This document shows, in pieces, positions 10,641 through 22,086 of a DNA stretch of 64,000 nucleotides; the first letter of the stretch is position 1, and each line of letters opens with the position of its first letter. The stretch is from Isochrysis galbana. Taxonomy: Eukaryota; Haptophyta; Isochrysidales; Isochrysidaceae. A program made the position numbers and the translations under genes. The notes beneath the pieces are model-generated. The model had not been told where the DNA came from. It was given only the letters and a program-made list of their open reading frames with translations, and ran no database searches. The stretch lies in contig CM030933.1 in NCBI GenBank assembly GCA_018136815.1, positions 310,001 to 374,000 on the forward strand, read 5' to 3'.

Positions 10641-10874
10641 GCTCCTACCAGCAGCAAGTAGTGCCCTGACAGCCATTAGTTATTGCCTTCTGCTCAGTTT
10701 TCCTGAACGCAGCCATGGCCTTTTGGTTCATTTTGCTGTTCACAGCCAGTGCCTTCACTATTCGCTAGCCGGCAGCTCCCATGCGCCAGCCATGGTGGCC
10801 GCCAAATTTCCCATATAGATACAAAATAGTAGTATGTGTATATGTCATATGTGGCGGAAACGAGAAATAGGTAG

Positions 10875-11265
10875 CCCGGTCACTCACTAGGGGGGTGCGG
10901 AGGGCACCATCTGTAATGGGCAAACGAAGGCCTTGTCGAATCAAGCCGAAGCTTGATCGTGGCAAGTCTCAGCGGGGCTAGGGGCATGAGTGAAGAGAAG
11001 TCTTGAGAGAGGGGGGAAAGGGCGCGCTACATCACGACGACCCACAAGACACCACCCCACATCACTCACTCACCAACAAGAAAACTCCGAAAACTAACGC
11101 AACATCGCACAAACAAACCAATGAAACAAATAAGGACAAAGGAACACAAATTCGGCGTGCAATGCGGCGGAGCTTCGAGGTAACTCATCGGCAAAAACAA
11201 AACTCACTCAATTTTCTCACACACTACACATTGATAGAAGCACCGCATCCGCATAGAGTATATAA
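10875..11265 (-). repeat. dispersed repeat R3, copy 1
   Basis: Inverted relative to the copies at 35433-36140 and 48783-49110. Shared blocks include AGCACCGCATCCGC, ATTGATAGAAGCACCGC, GGCGGAGCTTCGAGG, CAACAAGAAAACTCCGAAAA and TCTTGAGAGAGGGGG. The outer part, CACTCACTA.GGGGGTGCGGAGGGCACC, recurs at about 36100-36135. No coding frame is conserved. Confidence 0.75.
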
Positions 11266-12730
11266 AATACTCTGGATGCGACACCCCCCGACTTAAGTCG
11301 AGCGTCCACGCGAGTCATGGGGTGATCAGGCCCAAAACAAGCATGAACAAACGAACAAAAGTCGAAACAATGAAACAAACACTATTGAGAGAGTGTGTGA
11401 CCTCTTGTCTTAGCCCCCAAAGAGCGTGCACTCTCAGTGGGTTCAACCAAACGCAATCGCGGATGGTTTGAAGACAAGTCTCAATCGGGGTGCACGTCCA
11501 GACCAAGCGGGCACACACATTCACAATCACGGAACAAAGGAACACTCACTTTTGAAACGAAAAGAACGAAGCGAATGAAGCGAGGAAGCCAAAGAAGCAA
11601 ACAAGCAAGGGCCCAAACCCCTACAACTTCCATGCATGGCCTAGAACGAGAACTCGGAACGTGGTGAAGAGCCAGGAGACGTTGAGCACCAACCTCACAC
11701 TTTGCAGCATCGTACGCAAACAGAGCAATATCAAAACGACAATAAACGAGAATCGAGTATCGAGAACGAGGACGCAGATGGCCGAAGCCTAAACAAGAAT
11801 AAGCGATTGAGTGATAGTGGCCGCTTAGCCAAACAAGAGGAGCTATCGGAAGCGATCGAGACGGGGGCGATATTTGCTCAACTACGACGCAACAAAAAGA
11901 ATGAAGACCGGGAACCGAAGATCGAGGGTCTAAACGACGAACACGCGGACAAGAACGAGGACAGGCGGGAGAATGAAAGCGAGCTCGAGACCAAGGCTGA
12001 CACCTCTGAGGACCACAACGCCCAATGGCGACAAACCATCAAACAGCATATCGCGCAGACGACAGACGAGAAAGGGAATAAAGAGAAGGAGAGAGCCTGG
12101 GACCACCACCACCGCCACCGCACCATCGATCGCGACGAACCACGACGACAAGGAGGAAGAGGAGGAGGCCTGAGTGCTTGAGGCTGAGGGGGCTCAGTCC
12201 TCAAGGGTAGGAGGGTGCGGTGGAGAGAACGAGAGAGAACAAACAGCGGGCATATGCAAGGCAATGGGGAAAAGCAAGGGGGGCAGTGGGAGGCGGAGGC
12301 TTGGCGAGGCGGAGGTGAGGCGAGCGGCGAAGGAATGGCGAGGGAAGGCAGGCTGACCGCGCTCGTCCCCGCAGAGGTGAGCCATGCTCATCCCATGGGT
12401 CAGAGCGGGCTGATGAGTGAGACGGGCATATGCACCATGCGCATGCGCATGTGCGGGCTTGTGCGCGGTGCGATGGCACTAAGGCACCATTCCCTCAGCA
12501 ATACCAAGTTTTGTGACATACTTCAAGGGGCGTCTGGTCAAATCACAGTTTGTCCTTGAAATGAAAGAGGTGGCTGATACCCCCATTGGAAAGCTCTTCC
12601 ACCCATGGTTCCCAGGAGATGAAATGTTGCTTTGATTGCCCTCTTTGAGACCTTAAGTGACGACGAAGCGTGATTTTGCCATCTAACGGCCGAATTTGTC
12701 AACATACGGCTCAAAAGGGCTAAAAAAAAC
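11266..12730. other. purine-rich intergenic DNA with an unassigned ORF
   Basis: Plus-strand frame 11702-12181 (about 159 codons) is rich in Glu, Lys, Asp and Asn and has no ATG; its first usable codon is a TTG. It could be an internal exon or A/G-rich chance. The bases to 12480 stay A/G-rich. No family is recognised. Confidence 0.3.
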
Positions 12731-12925
12731 TCCTCCCGCGTGAGCGAATCGTCCGAGTGCAGCACCGCATGCTGAATGTGGCAGCAAAAGTGAACGAAGA
12801 CAAGGTCTGCAGAGTTGGTCATGGGGAGAGCTTAGGTTGAATGGGAGGTAATGATGATTTGCTTCAGGGGGTGGGATGTCTCAAAAGCTCACTCTAAGCC
12901 ACATCAAAGGCATTGAAGGCCAGAG
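12731..12925 (+). repeat. dispersed repeat E, copy 1
   Basis: Bases 12731-12840 match 42765-42892, with long identical blocks such as CGTCCGAGTGCAGCACCGC, TGCTGAATGTGGCAGCAAAA and GTGAACGAAGACAAG. A trailing GCATTGAAGGCCAGAGT is kept in both copies. Copy 1 has an extra 70 bp before that trailing block. Confidence 0.8.
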
Positions 12926-13554
12926 TCTTTAGATTTCATGGATTTTTAAGGACACCGTCCTTAGTTTAAGGACAGAACTTTCTAACCGAAAGGCATTGTA
13001 GGTACGGGCCTGGTCGACCTGCGCCAGAGCGGGCGCGATCGGCAGCGCACCTGTCCCGCCAGCGGCCAACAAACTTTTGTCGACCAGCGAGCAGCATCGA
13101 GCGCCATGGCGTCCTGGTGCTCCAGCTCCTCGTCAATCGCGAGCCCGGGCGAATCCTGCGGGGCGAGGGTCGGGACAGTCAAGTAGCATCCTGTGACAGC
13201 CGAATGGGCCGTGTGCGAGCTGTGTCGTGTGGTGCGTATGTGCATGCGCGGACGTCATCGCTGGGGCACCAGGGTTTGAAATTTGCTTTATAGGCAATAT
13301 GGGGCGTCGGACCCCTAATTTAAGAGGTGTGTAGGCACCTTTTAGACTAAAGAAACACATCTCTCAGTGGGAGCGACGTCTAGTTCGGCTCGTGTGCGCC
13401 GCCAGAGCGTGTGCAAGGGGGGGGGTCCGACGGGACTTCGCACGGTCTTTTCGGACGAGGATTCTGAAAAGGCGGGGAGACCCTCCGAGCCGCTTTCGCC
13501 GGGGCTTTCCGCTCACGGTCAAAAATGTCGACCCCCCCCAATATTAGTACTTAA
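12926..13554. other. intergenic; degenerate DNA-transposon end
   Basis: The only recognisable feature is at 13515-13570. CGGTCAAAAATG ... TTAAAAAGCCCTGTTTGACC is a diverged copy of the fragment at 3962-4022. The rest is unassigned. Confidence 0.4.
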
Positions 13555-13569
13555 AAAGCCCTGTTTGAC

Positions 13570-13955
13570 CACTGCGACTCGGCCACCGTCAGCCCAGCGC
13601 CAGTCAATCGACCCCCCGAGCAGCTCATCAACCGCGGGCACGCGTTCCGCTACGTGCGCGCGCTGGACAAGCATGGCACCGAGCACCAGGGCGTTTTGAG
13701 TGATGCCGACTCGGACGGCGATGCGCTCGTCCTCTGGAAGAAGCACGAGCACTCGCAGACGCGGCCGCCATTCAAGCGGCTGCGCGTGCTGAACCCTGCC
13801 GCCGACGTTCCGCTGCAGAAGTACACCGAGGAGCTCGTGCTGCCAAGCATGCCTGAGGGATGTGGGCTCTTCTTTGAAAAGGAAACCCAGACAGGGGGCA
13901 TCGGAGAGCACGTGCGCATGGAAGTCCTGTTCCCGAACGCAGCGAAGCCGTGCGC
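13570..13955 (+). pseudogene. protein-coding fragment cut off by repeats
   Basis: The frame read from 13555 gives about 130 residues of ordinary composition, including RGHAFRYVRALDKHGTEHQG, LSDADSDGDALVLWKKHEH and LVLPSMPEGCGLFFEKET. On the left it starts inside a transposon-end fragment. On the right it runs into an S1 element at about 13955, whose sequence supplies the remaining codons to the stop at 14073. I do not recognise the family. It reads like one exon of a gene, or part of a transposon protein, broken by insertions. Confidence 0.45.
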
Positions 13956-14243
13956 CTCTCCCTCGCTGGCGCTCCTGTGCTCCGGGGGCTCCCACCTCCC
14001 ACGCTGCACCTGTCTGCCTGTCGACCAGGGGGGGAGGGGGGGTTGGAGCGATGGGCTGGCCACGACGGGCTAGGGCGAGCGAGGCAGGCGAGACCGCCAG
14101 GGAGAGAGTGCGTCAGCTATGCATTCTAGCCCGGGTATGGCCTAGGAGTGGGTGTGGTTCCTCCCCCAGTCAGCAGGGGAGGAGTGGAGAGAGGGGGGGG
14201 CTCGTGCCCCCCCCCATGGGCCAACCAAGTATAAACCAAGCAA
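13955..14243 (+). repeat. S1 dispersed element, 5'-truncated copy
   Basis: It begins at GCCTCTCCCTCGCTGGCGCT, corresponding to about 590 bp into the full element. It runs through TGGCCACGACGGGC and CAGGGGAGGAGTGGAGAG, the G/C hairpin around CTCGTGC, and AACCAAGTATAAAC. The 3' hairpin is mutated. Confidence 0.75.
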
Positions 14244-15525
14244 CGGAAATGAGGATGAGGGGGATGTGGTAACGCATAGAGAGAAGCGACGAAACACCAA
14301 TGAATGTCCAAAACCAAAATATGAGAAGGCCAAAGAAGAAGACACTAGACTCGCACTTGCGTTTGCCGTTGCACACGCGTTTTGTTCGGTTGCCATTGCT
14401 TAGTGATAGGAGGACATGTGGAGCCCTCATCCCGAGCACACCATATGGCATACCCGTCTCGACGGGGCGAGGGGGGCGGGGGAACGCAATATATAACACA
14501 AACACACGCATAAAGACGTGGAGCATGGCACATGGCGCACGTGGCCATCGTTGGAGGACTAGAATCAGTGTCACCCGAGTCGTCGAGGACTTGCCATTCC
14601 ACGTATATCAGATGGCTAGACCGACAACGAACCTGCAAAGTGGCATCGGATGGTGGTGCCAACGTTCATACACGAAACAACGAGAAGCGCGACTTGCGAT
14701 AGAATTGTAGAGCAAGTGGGACCACATAGGCCGCAAGTCGATGCCAGCTACCTGGCAAACTCACAAGAGCAACAGGTGAACAAATGCCGCAATTTGAGGA
14801 TGAGATGACAAGCGCACACAAGCATTCAAGAGCTGAGGGACATTTAACAGAACAGAGACACGGCTGCAGAAAGGGTCGAAGGTCCCCTTCGTCTTCAATA
14901 CGGAAGAAGGCGCATGTGCCTGCCGAAAAGCGTCGGTAGACGCTAAGAACGACCTGCTTATCAAATAGAAATGAGGAAGGCACTGTTGAAGAGAGCAGCG
15001 AATGCAGATGCACAACGCTTCAGCCGGTAGAAAGCCAACGGAGCGATGGCCACAAAAGAATTGCATAGGACTGGGCGGCATCGAGCAGATTGCTGGAAGT
15101 CCTGGAAGAGGTTTCCGGGTGAAAACACAGCATGGAAATATGGGGCAAGATGCTATGTGACGGCGTGGTCGTAGGCGCACGCATCCGGTTGGAGCAGCGA
15201 GGAATGCCTAGCGCTGCCCGAGCGGCGCGCTGAGACTGTGTCAAGTGAAAGACGCATGAGGAACGCAGTTGCACTGTACAACGAAGCACCGTAAGCAGAT
15301 GTTTCTTGGGTCCGGTTGGCACTGCAGAGGGGTTGCTCAGCACACGTGGGACTTGGAGAAAATCGTGCGTAGGGATGCGGGCCAAGTTTGGACGACATGC
15401 AAAGAAGTGCAAGATGAAGTGAGTTGAGCTTGCAAGCCAAGAACTCGATAAGCCAGGGTGGGTTGAAGTGTAACGAAGAGCTGAGCTTACGATTACAGTC
15501 GTCAGCGAGTAGGGAGGAGTAGGGA
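14244..15525. other. intergenic / 3' flank of KH gene, nothing recognised
   Basis: Both strands have open frames but none with a domain or plausible start. The part next to 15526 is probably the 3' untranslated region of the KH gene. Confidence 0.35.
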
Positions 15526-18500
15526 TCACCAAGGCGCGTCGTTGTCGAAGCAGAGGTCGGGCGGCAGCGAGGATGAGTTACCGCAAGCAGCGATGGGGGC
15601 AGGGCGCGAGAATTCGCGATGTGCAGTAAGCATACCGCGGAGAAAGCCGCCGTGATCTGCGGATGGCAGGTGAGGGGCCACCGAAGGCGCAGCCGAGAAG
15701 GCGGCCAGCACACTATGTGGAATGACGCCATTTGTGTGCCCTGCCGCCGCGAAAGTTGCCCCAGTGGTGGGGGAGACGGTCGAGCAAGGGGCAGGAGCGT
15801 CGGCTTTGCGCGACGCCCCGTTGATGCCATGGTGTCCATTGCGAAAGGAGCTAGAAGCAGCATCTATGCCCGCCGGAGGTCCGAAGGCGGCATGGGATGT
15901 CTGAACGGGTGAGGGCGCTGGGGCGACAGCGGGATTACCCGCGAGGAGCGCTGGTAGCGATGCCTCGTCGAATATCATGCGTGCACAGGGCTCGACCAAC
16001 GCATGACGTAGCCTGTTAAAAGCGCCAAATGTGCTCTTGGAAAGTGCCTCTTCAGTGCCGCCATTGGCTAGCGTATTAGGCAACGAAAGTCCGGCTTGGA
16101 GCCTAGGCGAAAGCCATGACGGGGCAGAGGACATGGGCATCATTGAGGTGATAGGTGAAGTGGAAGCCACTGAAGCAGCTACGCTTGAGCTGAAAGATGC
16201 GGTCAGGTTGGAAGATGGGAGCAGTGGAAGGGCACCTAACCCATTAGGAGCAGGTGCCGGTGCTGGTGGCAGCGGTGGCGCCGGTATGTGCTGAAGTGGC
16301 TGGCGCGCTTGTGGGAAGGGCTGCTGCTGTAGAAAAGGCAGCGGTGACGGCGTGGAAGGAGGAAAGTGCAAGTGAGAGAGCAGTGAGTGCGACAACAAGG
16401 GAGGGACAGTTGGTGGCGGCGGTGGAGGCGCAGCAGGAACGGAGATGGCATCGGTTGCATTCGCGAACCCGTTGACCGGAGTCGCTTTACTCGGCGCGTC
16501 CATAGGAGTGCCTGGAGTGCGATGAGGCCTTTGCAGAGAAGAAATGCTGCTCACAGGAGCGAGTGGCTGGAGGAGAACCTCGTCAATGAGAGTAATTGCA
16601 ACCTGAACTTGAGCATCAGTGCCTGTGACGCGCAGCTGCTGACATGGCTCTATTGTGCCAGGCAACGGAGGCAAGTCCTCATTGTCGATCTTGATATAGG
16701 CACGAGAGGTGTCGCGCATCCGGCGGATTGTTGATCCGCCAGGGCCAATAAGTCGACGCGCTTGCTCCTTGGTGATGACGCGGCTGACTTCAGCAGCGGG
16801 AGAATCCTGGGAATGACACACAAGCTAAGTCAGATGGATGGGTTTAGACATGTGAGCGTTGTGCTATGACATTGATTGTTTCAGACATGTGTGTGCGGCG
16901 CTCAACTTTCAATGGTTGTGAGCCTCATGCCGATTACAAAGCGCAGGTGAGTCCGGGCGCACCTGAGTCGGTGCTGGCGTAGGCACTTGCGCCAAGATTT
17001 CATTGATAAGTGCCAGCGCGACCTGCACTTGCGAGTCGGTGCCAGTCACTCGAAGTTGTTGGCATGGCTCATTCGTGCCAGGTGGAGGCGGCTGATCCTC
17101 GTTGTCGATTTTGATGAAAGCTCGGGACGCATCGCGCAATCTGCGAATGGTGGCTCCTCCTGGGCCAATGAGCCGGCTGACTTGTGACTTTGGGACAGCA
17201 CGTTGCATCTCTGTCTTGGCATAAGCTGCCTCCGTTGGGGCAGCACTAATTGCGAGATCCGACCTCTGACTCGATACTGGCAGTTCAGAGCCAAGGGGTG
17301 AGGCGAGGAGATCATCAATCATCCCCAGGGCGACTTGCACTTGAAGCTCAGTGCCGGTCACGCGCAACTGCTGGCATGGCTCGGTGGTGCCTGGCGGCGG
17401 TGGAAGATCCTCATTGTCGATTTTGATGAATGCCCGGGATGCATCTCGCAGCCGACGGATTGTCGCTCCTCCCGGACCGATGAGCCTTCGTGCCTGCTCC
17501 TTGGGGATGGTGCGCACAACAGCGGAGCTCGCGAACGCGGGTGACGGAGCTGGGATAGTCGCGTTATCGGCAGAAGGCAAGCTGGATGAGGACGAATAGC
17601 TCGAGGACAACGAGGCTGTGCCACTATTGTTGTTGCTCATGGTGGACACTGCCGCAGAGGTCGAGCAGCACGCCGTGGGAGCTGCTGCCGGGAAATCGGC
17701 GAGGAGATCGTTTATGAGCTGGAGCGCCGTCGCAACCTGCGCGTCCGTTCCGATTATGCGCATCTGCTGACGAATCGATGTTTCGCCGGCGGCCGGAGGT
17801 ATTTCATCGTTGTCGATTTTGATGAAAGCCCTCGAAGTATCGCGGAGCTTGCGAATAGTGGCACCTCCCTGTCCAATCAGGCGGCGCACTTGGTCTTTTG
17901 CGATGGAGCGAACGATTTCGTGCTTTCCCTCGATGTTTTCCTTCGGAATGCCGGAGTCAGTGTTCAGAATCTCGTGGATCAGCGCAAGGGCAAGTTGTAC
18001 TTGGGAGTCAGTGCCGGTCACCCGCAGCTGCTGGCAAGGCTCCGTTGTGCCTGGTGGGGGCGGCTGATCCTCGTTGTCAATCTTGATGAAGGCACGCGAG
18101 GTATCCCGCAGCCTCCGAATGGTGGCACCCCCAGGTCCAATAAGTCTGCTGACTTGCGATTTGGCGAATAGCTGATTGACGACGACGGGCGGCGCGGCAA
18201 TACGGCCGTCTATCTTCCCACTGGCACCTTCGGCATGTAGAGCAGCAACCACCGCTGTGAGCTTCTCCTTGGCAGCACGGACCTGTGCATGCGTTCCTTC
18301 TAGCGAGACGGTCTGCATGCCATCGACGCTTTCATTGCTCACGACGATTTTGCAGCCGCTCTGCTCGCGGATGGCCTTAATCGTCACGCCGCCTGGCCCA
18401 ATGATCCTTCCACATGTCTCGCGATCATACTGCGTCGTCTCGCTGTAGGCATCGCTCGCCTCCAGGATTGCGGGCGTAGGTGGGGAGTGGTTCTCATTGG

Positions 18501-18549
18501 ATGCCAGTAGAAGGGACATGATGGCGTCCTCTATATTTCCCCTCAGCAT
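15526..18549 (-). CDS. RNA-binding protein with six KH domains
   Basis: Two exons (18549-16963 and 16806-15526) and one phase-0 GT-AG intron of 156 bp give 955 residues. The first ATG is at 18549; the frame upstream offers only GTG. Each KH domain has the GxxG loop. They begin near residues 41, 127, 213, 345, 440 and 536. KH1 is divergent (RIIGPGGVTIKAIREQSG). KH2 to KH6 are near copies of each other: RLIGPGGATIRRLRD, IKIDNEDxPPPPG, EPCQQLRVTGT. Only KH3 carries GQGG and QQMRIIGT. Such arrays bind single-stranded RNA or DNA (vigilin, PCBP and Nova types). The C-terminal 350 residues are Pro/Ala/Ser-rich and probably disordered. Exon 2 contributes only KH6 and the tail, so the splice is well supported by domain continuity. 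Confidence 0.85.
16807..16962 (-). other. intron of KH gene
   Basis: The donor is CACTCAG/GTGCGC and the acceptor TTCCCAG/GATTCT on the minus strand. Removal joins ...TQ to DSPAAEVSRV and restores spacing into KH6. The 156-bp intron contains stops in all useful frames. Confidence 0.85.
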
Positions 18550-19740
18550 GCCCCCCACGCCCGTCGGCGCTGCCCCCCGCCCCGCCCCGCCGGGCAGCAG
18601 AGTGTGGATGGCGCTCCCTGCGGGGCCTTGCGCCCCCCGCTCCCCTCCCCCCCCCCCCTCCCCCCCCCCCCCAATCGCCTGCCTTACCCCCCCCCCCCCC
18701 CCCCCCTCCTCCCCTCCACTCGCCCTCCCCCCCCCCCCCCCCCCCCCTTCCCCCCCCCCCTCCCCCCCCCTTCTCCCCCCCTTCGCCTTCCGGCCTTCGC
18801 TCGTAGTCTCGCTCGCCCACCTGCGACACCGAGCTGGCTATGAATAGGCATGCGCTTCCCTCCCCTTGCGCCCCCCCCCCCCAACTCCCCCCGCGCGGCC
18901 CACGCCCCAAACCGCGGACACAGCGCTGCCGCGCGGCGGCTTTCACGGCTGTCCCAGGGTGCTGCGACTCGCCGGGGCGCAGCCCACTCCCTCGTTCGAA
19001 ACGGACACGGCGCGCGGGGGAAAGAGCGGAGCTCGGCAGTTCTGCGCCGCCCCTTTCTCCGCCCTTCCCCCAGCGAGCTCGCGGCGGAGGCGAGCACGCA
19101 CTGCCGCTCCGCGCAGGGGGAAGAAGAGACGTGCCGATCTGGCGCACTGGCATTCTTCCCAAAATTCTCGACTGGGAGGATGACGGTGCCAGGGCGCGAC
19201 GGCGCGGCGACGAACCTCCCGCGTGGATGAGACGCTGGTCGAAGGAACGCGAGGATCGCCTGGAGGGAAAGTACTCGATCTAGGGCTGGTCTCCGCGCGC
19301 CTCGTTCTCGCCGAATCTCGCTGCCAGAGCTCCAGCAATCTCGAGCCACCTCGAGAGTCGAGGCCTTCTTCTTCTTTCTTGTTCTACGAGCCCCCTTGGC
19401 TCGCCTTCGCATTCTTTAATCACCGAATTCCTAGCAGGATTTCCTAGTGGGCTTTCGACTGTGGACCCCCAGAAGGGCAAGTTGCACAGCAGATTATCAG
19501 TACTACAGCTATGTATCAGTATCCGTAACAGCGCCTTGAATTCCAAATCACTGTCTGCTATGAGTGTGTTGACATACGCATTGTATGTAAACTTTCTAAT
19601 ACAGTATGGGTGCACCATTAAGAAAACAGGACTCCAAAGCTTCTAAAGCTTTCTTGCCCCCACCGGGCTCCGCCCGGAGGTTTCTTATTTGAGGTTTCTT
19701 AGGGGCGGGGTGGGGGTGGGGGGGGGTTTCTTATTTCTTG
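18550..19740. other. KH promoter region with long C-tracts; no gene recognised
   Basis: From 18640 to 18780 the plus strand is almost pure C broken by single T (G-runs on the KH coding strand). The DNA to 19280 is very GC-rich with open frames in most phases, which are compositional. From 19440 it becomes AT-richer. No gene is supported. Confidence 0.45.
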
Positions 19741-19834
19741 CGGAGACGAAAGTCGAGTGCGCGGCCCCCCCCCCCCCCCCCCCCGCGCCCCCCCCCCCCC
19801 CCCGCGCCGTGGCCCCAACAAACTCCGCCCCCAA

Positions 19835-20814
19835 ATGCCCTCGCTCGTCGCCATGGTCTTGGGACTGAGGGAGCTGTTCGGCACCCCTCCCGGCGGGCAG
19901 CTCACTGAGGACGTCGCAAAGATGCGACGCGAAATGGGCTTGCCCGCCGCAGGCTCGCTCCTGCAGCAGGTGGAGGAGTTGTGGAATATCACAGGTTTGG
20001 GAGGCAGCCCCCCCCGAAGAGCGTCGGAGCTGGCAGCTCCCCCTCCCCCCCCCCCAAACCAGCCCTGCGACCGGGAGGAAGGGGGGACGAGTGCGACGCA
20101 CGGCGGCACAGGACGCACGGCAGCAGCTTCTCGGCTCGCCCAGCAAACTCGGCGGGGAGGAGATTATGCGGGCCAACAGACAACAGACGGGGACGAAGAG
20201 GAAGAGGGCGGCAACGAGCGCTGCAGTAGTGGACCCGAAGCAACCGACCCTCTTGACGACTATGCCGATGGCGACGAGAATCTACGTGACGTCGGCGGCC
20301 CGGCGAGCGGCCTCGCAAGCCATGGCGTCGGTCTGCTTGTCATCCGACGAGTTCATAGGGAGAAGTCGGCTTACAGGTGAGCCGCTTTCCATCGGAAAAG
20401 AAGCCGCTCAAGGCCCCTGAGCCGACGTTCGGGTGCGAGTGGTGCGGCCGCTCCTTCCCTAAGGCCATGAGCTTGCGATTGCACTGTCTGCACAAGCATG
20501 CATGCAGCGAAGCGGGGGAAGAAGTGCAGAAAACCCCAGGCCAGCAGTTGGCTCTCCCCAAAGAAGCCCCTGTAACTCTCACACTGTCTCCTTGGCGCGT
20601 CGAAGCCAACGGCAGAGTCGCATTCGCCATTCGGGTGAACGGCAGGTCCGTCACTGACTGGCGCGCCCAGAGAGAGGCGGATGAGGCGGCTGCTGCTGAG
20701 GCTCGGAGGCGGAGAGAGCGAGAGTGCTACAGGCGCATGAGTTTCGACGAGAATGGAGGTGTAGGTGAGGGGAAAAAAAAACTTTTAATATTCTCGCCTC
20801 GCGCGCGGCACTGA
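19835..20814 (+). CDS. possible C2H2 zinc-finger protein, exon structure unresolved
   Basis: Three overlapping frames look protein-like. Frame 1 from the ATG at 19835 reads MPSLVAMVLGLREL then LLQQVEELWNITG. Frame 2 around 20110-20376 has a basic patch TKRKRA. Frame 3 (about 20377-20814) holds a C2H2 finger CEWCGRSFPKAMSLRLH...H and a basic helix EARRRRERECYRR. A consensus-like donor TTACAG/GTGAGC lies at 20377. I could not find one set of introns joining all three in phase, so the gene may be spliced unusually or decayed. The 3' end abuts a retrotransposon tail. Confidence 0.4.
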
Positions 20815-21995
20815 GATCTATCTTCGTAGCCACGCTCCTTCCCACCTCGCTCCCCACTACCCGCCTTGCGGCTCCTCCCCTTGTGCTCTACTTAGGGGCT
20901 CAGGTTGTTGGGGGGAGTTGGGTTGGATCGGGTGCACTTGTCCCCAGCGAATGTTCTCGCCTTTCTCCTGTGTCACTGGGTGGCCTGTTTATGTTTATTT
21001 TGGTCGTTTGGGCGTCTTGTCGTCCTTGAAGCTCGTTGTGTTGCGCGGTGTTTTAGCGCCTTCTGGTTGGGCTCGAGGCAGGCTGTAGGTGTGTCTCAGG
21101 CTAGCCGCTCTGCTAGGCCGATCGCTTCCGCCACTTGTCTCAGGGTGTCGCTCATTTTCAATCTACCCTTTTGGTCCTCCGTGAATATCGGTGTGCTAAG
21201 TTCCCTTGGGGTTTTGATCTTGGGTTTCCTTCCCTGGGCGGCCTTTCCGGTTCTCGCCGAGTTGTAGAGGCTCGGCGGAGCGCGGCCTCTCACCAGGGTA
21301 GAAAATCTTATGAGCGTGGCTTCCAGTGTTGGTATATAGTGAAATTCGTACGACTCATATTTTACTCTGTAGAAGTCTCTGATGATGTACCTCCACGCTA
21401 TTACGTATAGGGATTTTAGGCTGTCGGGGGTAACCGCACTAGGATATGCGAAGAGTCTGTCCTTTGCCTTTTGCGTGCGCGACCTTTTGGGGCAAGGCGT
21501 GTAGTTGGTTATGGCGTCAATGGTTTCGAATATTTTCTTCGTCGCTGGGCACCACGCTAGGTGGCACGAGTCTTCGCGGTGGCATTGGCATAACCTGCAT
21601 TCACTCGTCTGGCTGTCCGCAAATCTGTTTCTGGTTCCGATTCTCCTGTGGGTTATGTGTTTGAAGTGTGGGTGTTTGTCGGTGTGTTTTAGCAGTGGAA
21701 GAGCGTATAGTCTTGCTATATGTTTCCACTCCTCCTTTGTAATGTCTAATCTCTTTTCCCATGCGGGTTTCGCCGTTCGCCGTTTGTGGGGCATTCGTTC
21801 GGGCTGTTTTTAGCGTGGCTTTCGTGATGTCTGAGACCTTGATCGCGTCTAGCGCTACTTTCCCTTTGTTTATAGCGTACTCTTCCGCCAGAGGGTATTC
21901 CGTAAATCTCGGGCCTTTGTACCCGTTCTCCCATTTAGCCGGTGGGTGGTAGTACCGGACTTCACTCTCGTCTGTTACGTCTCCCTGAAGCTTTC
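20773..21995 (-). mobile_element. non-LTR retrotransposon family 1, ORF2 3' part and 3' UTR
   Basis: On the minus strand the coding part starts about 21990 (DVTDESEVRYYHPPAKWENG). It changes frame near 21790 and continues to the stop at 21096. It carries a CCHC-type zinc knuckle CRLCQCHREDSCHLAWC, as in the reverse-transcriptase-associated zinc-binding region at the end of LINE ORF2. The last residues (VAEAIGLAERL) recur at about 52690-52732. The 3' UTR ends GAATATTAAAAG plus a T-run at 20773. The reverse transcriptase core is missing, so the copy is 5'-truncated and frameshifted. Confidence 0.8.
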
Positions 21996-22086
21996 AGGCC
22001 GGTGCTGGGGTAGACTAGACCTGGAGTCTACGAGCAACCAAAAGAACGGGCGGTAGCTAGAGCTAGAGCTCAAAAGTCGCCCTTCC

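Noticed and set aside
15153..15863. 236-codon minus-strand frame overlapping the KH gene end
   Set aside because: A different frame from the KH tail, Ser/Thr/Pro-rich, without a domain; compositional.
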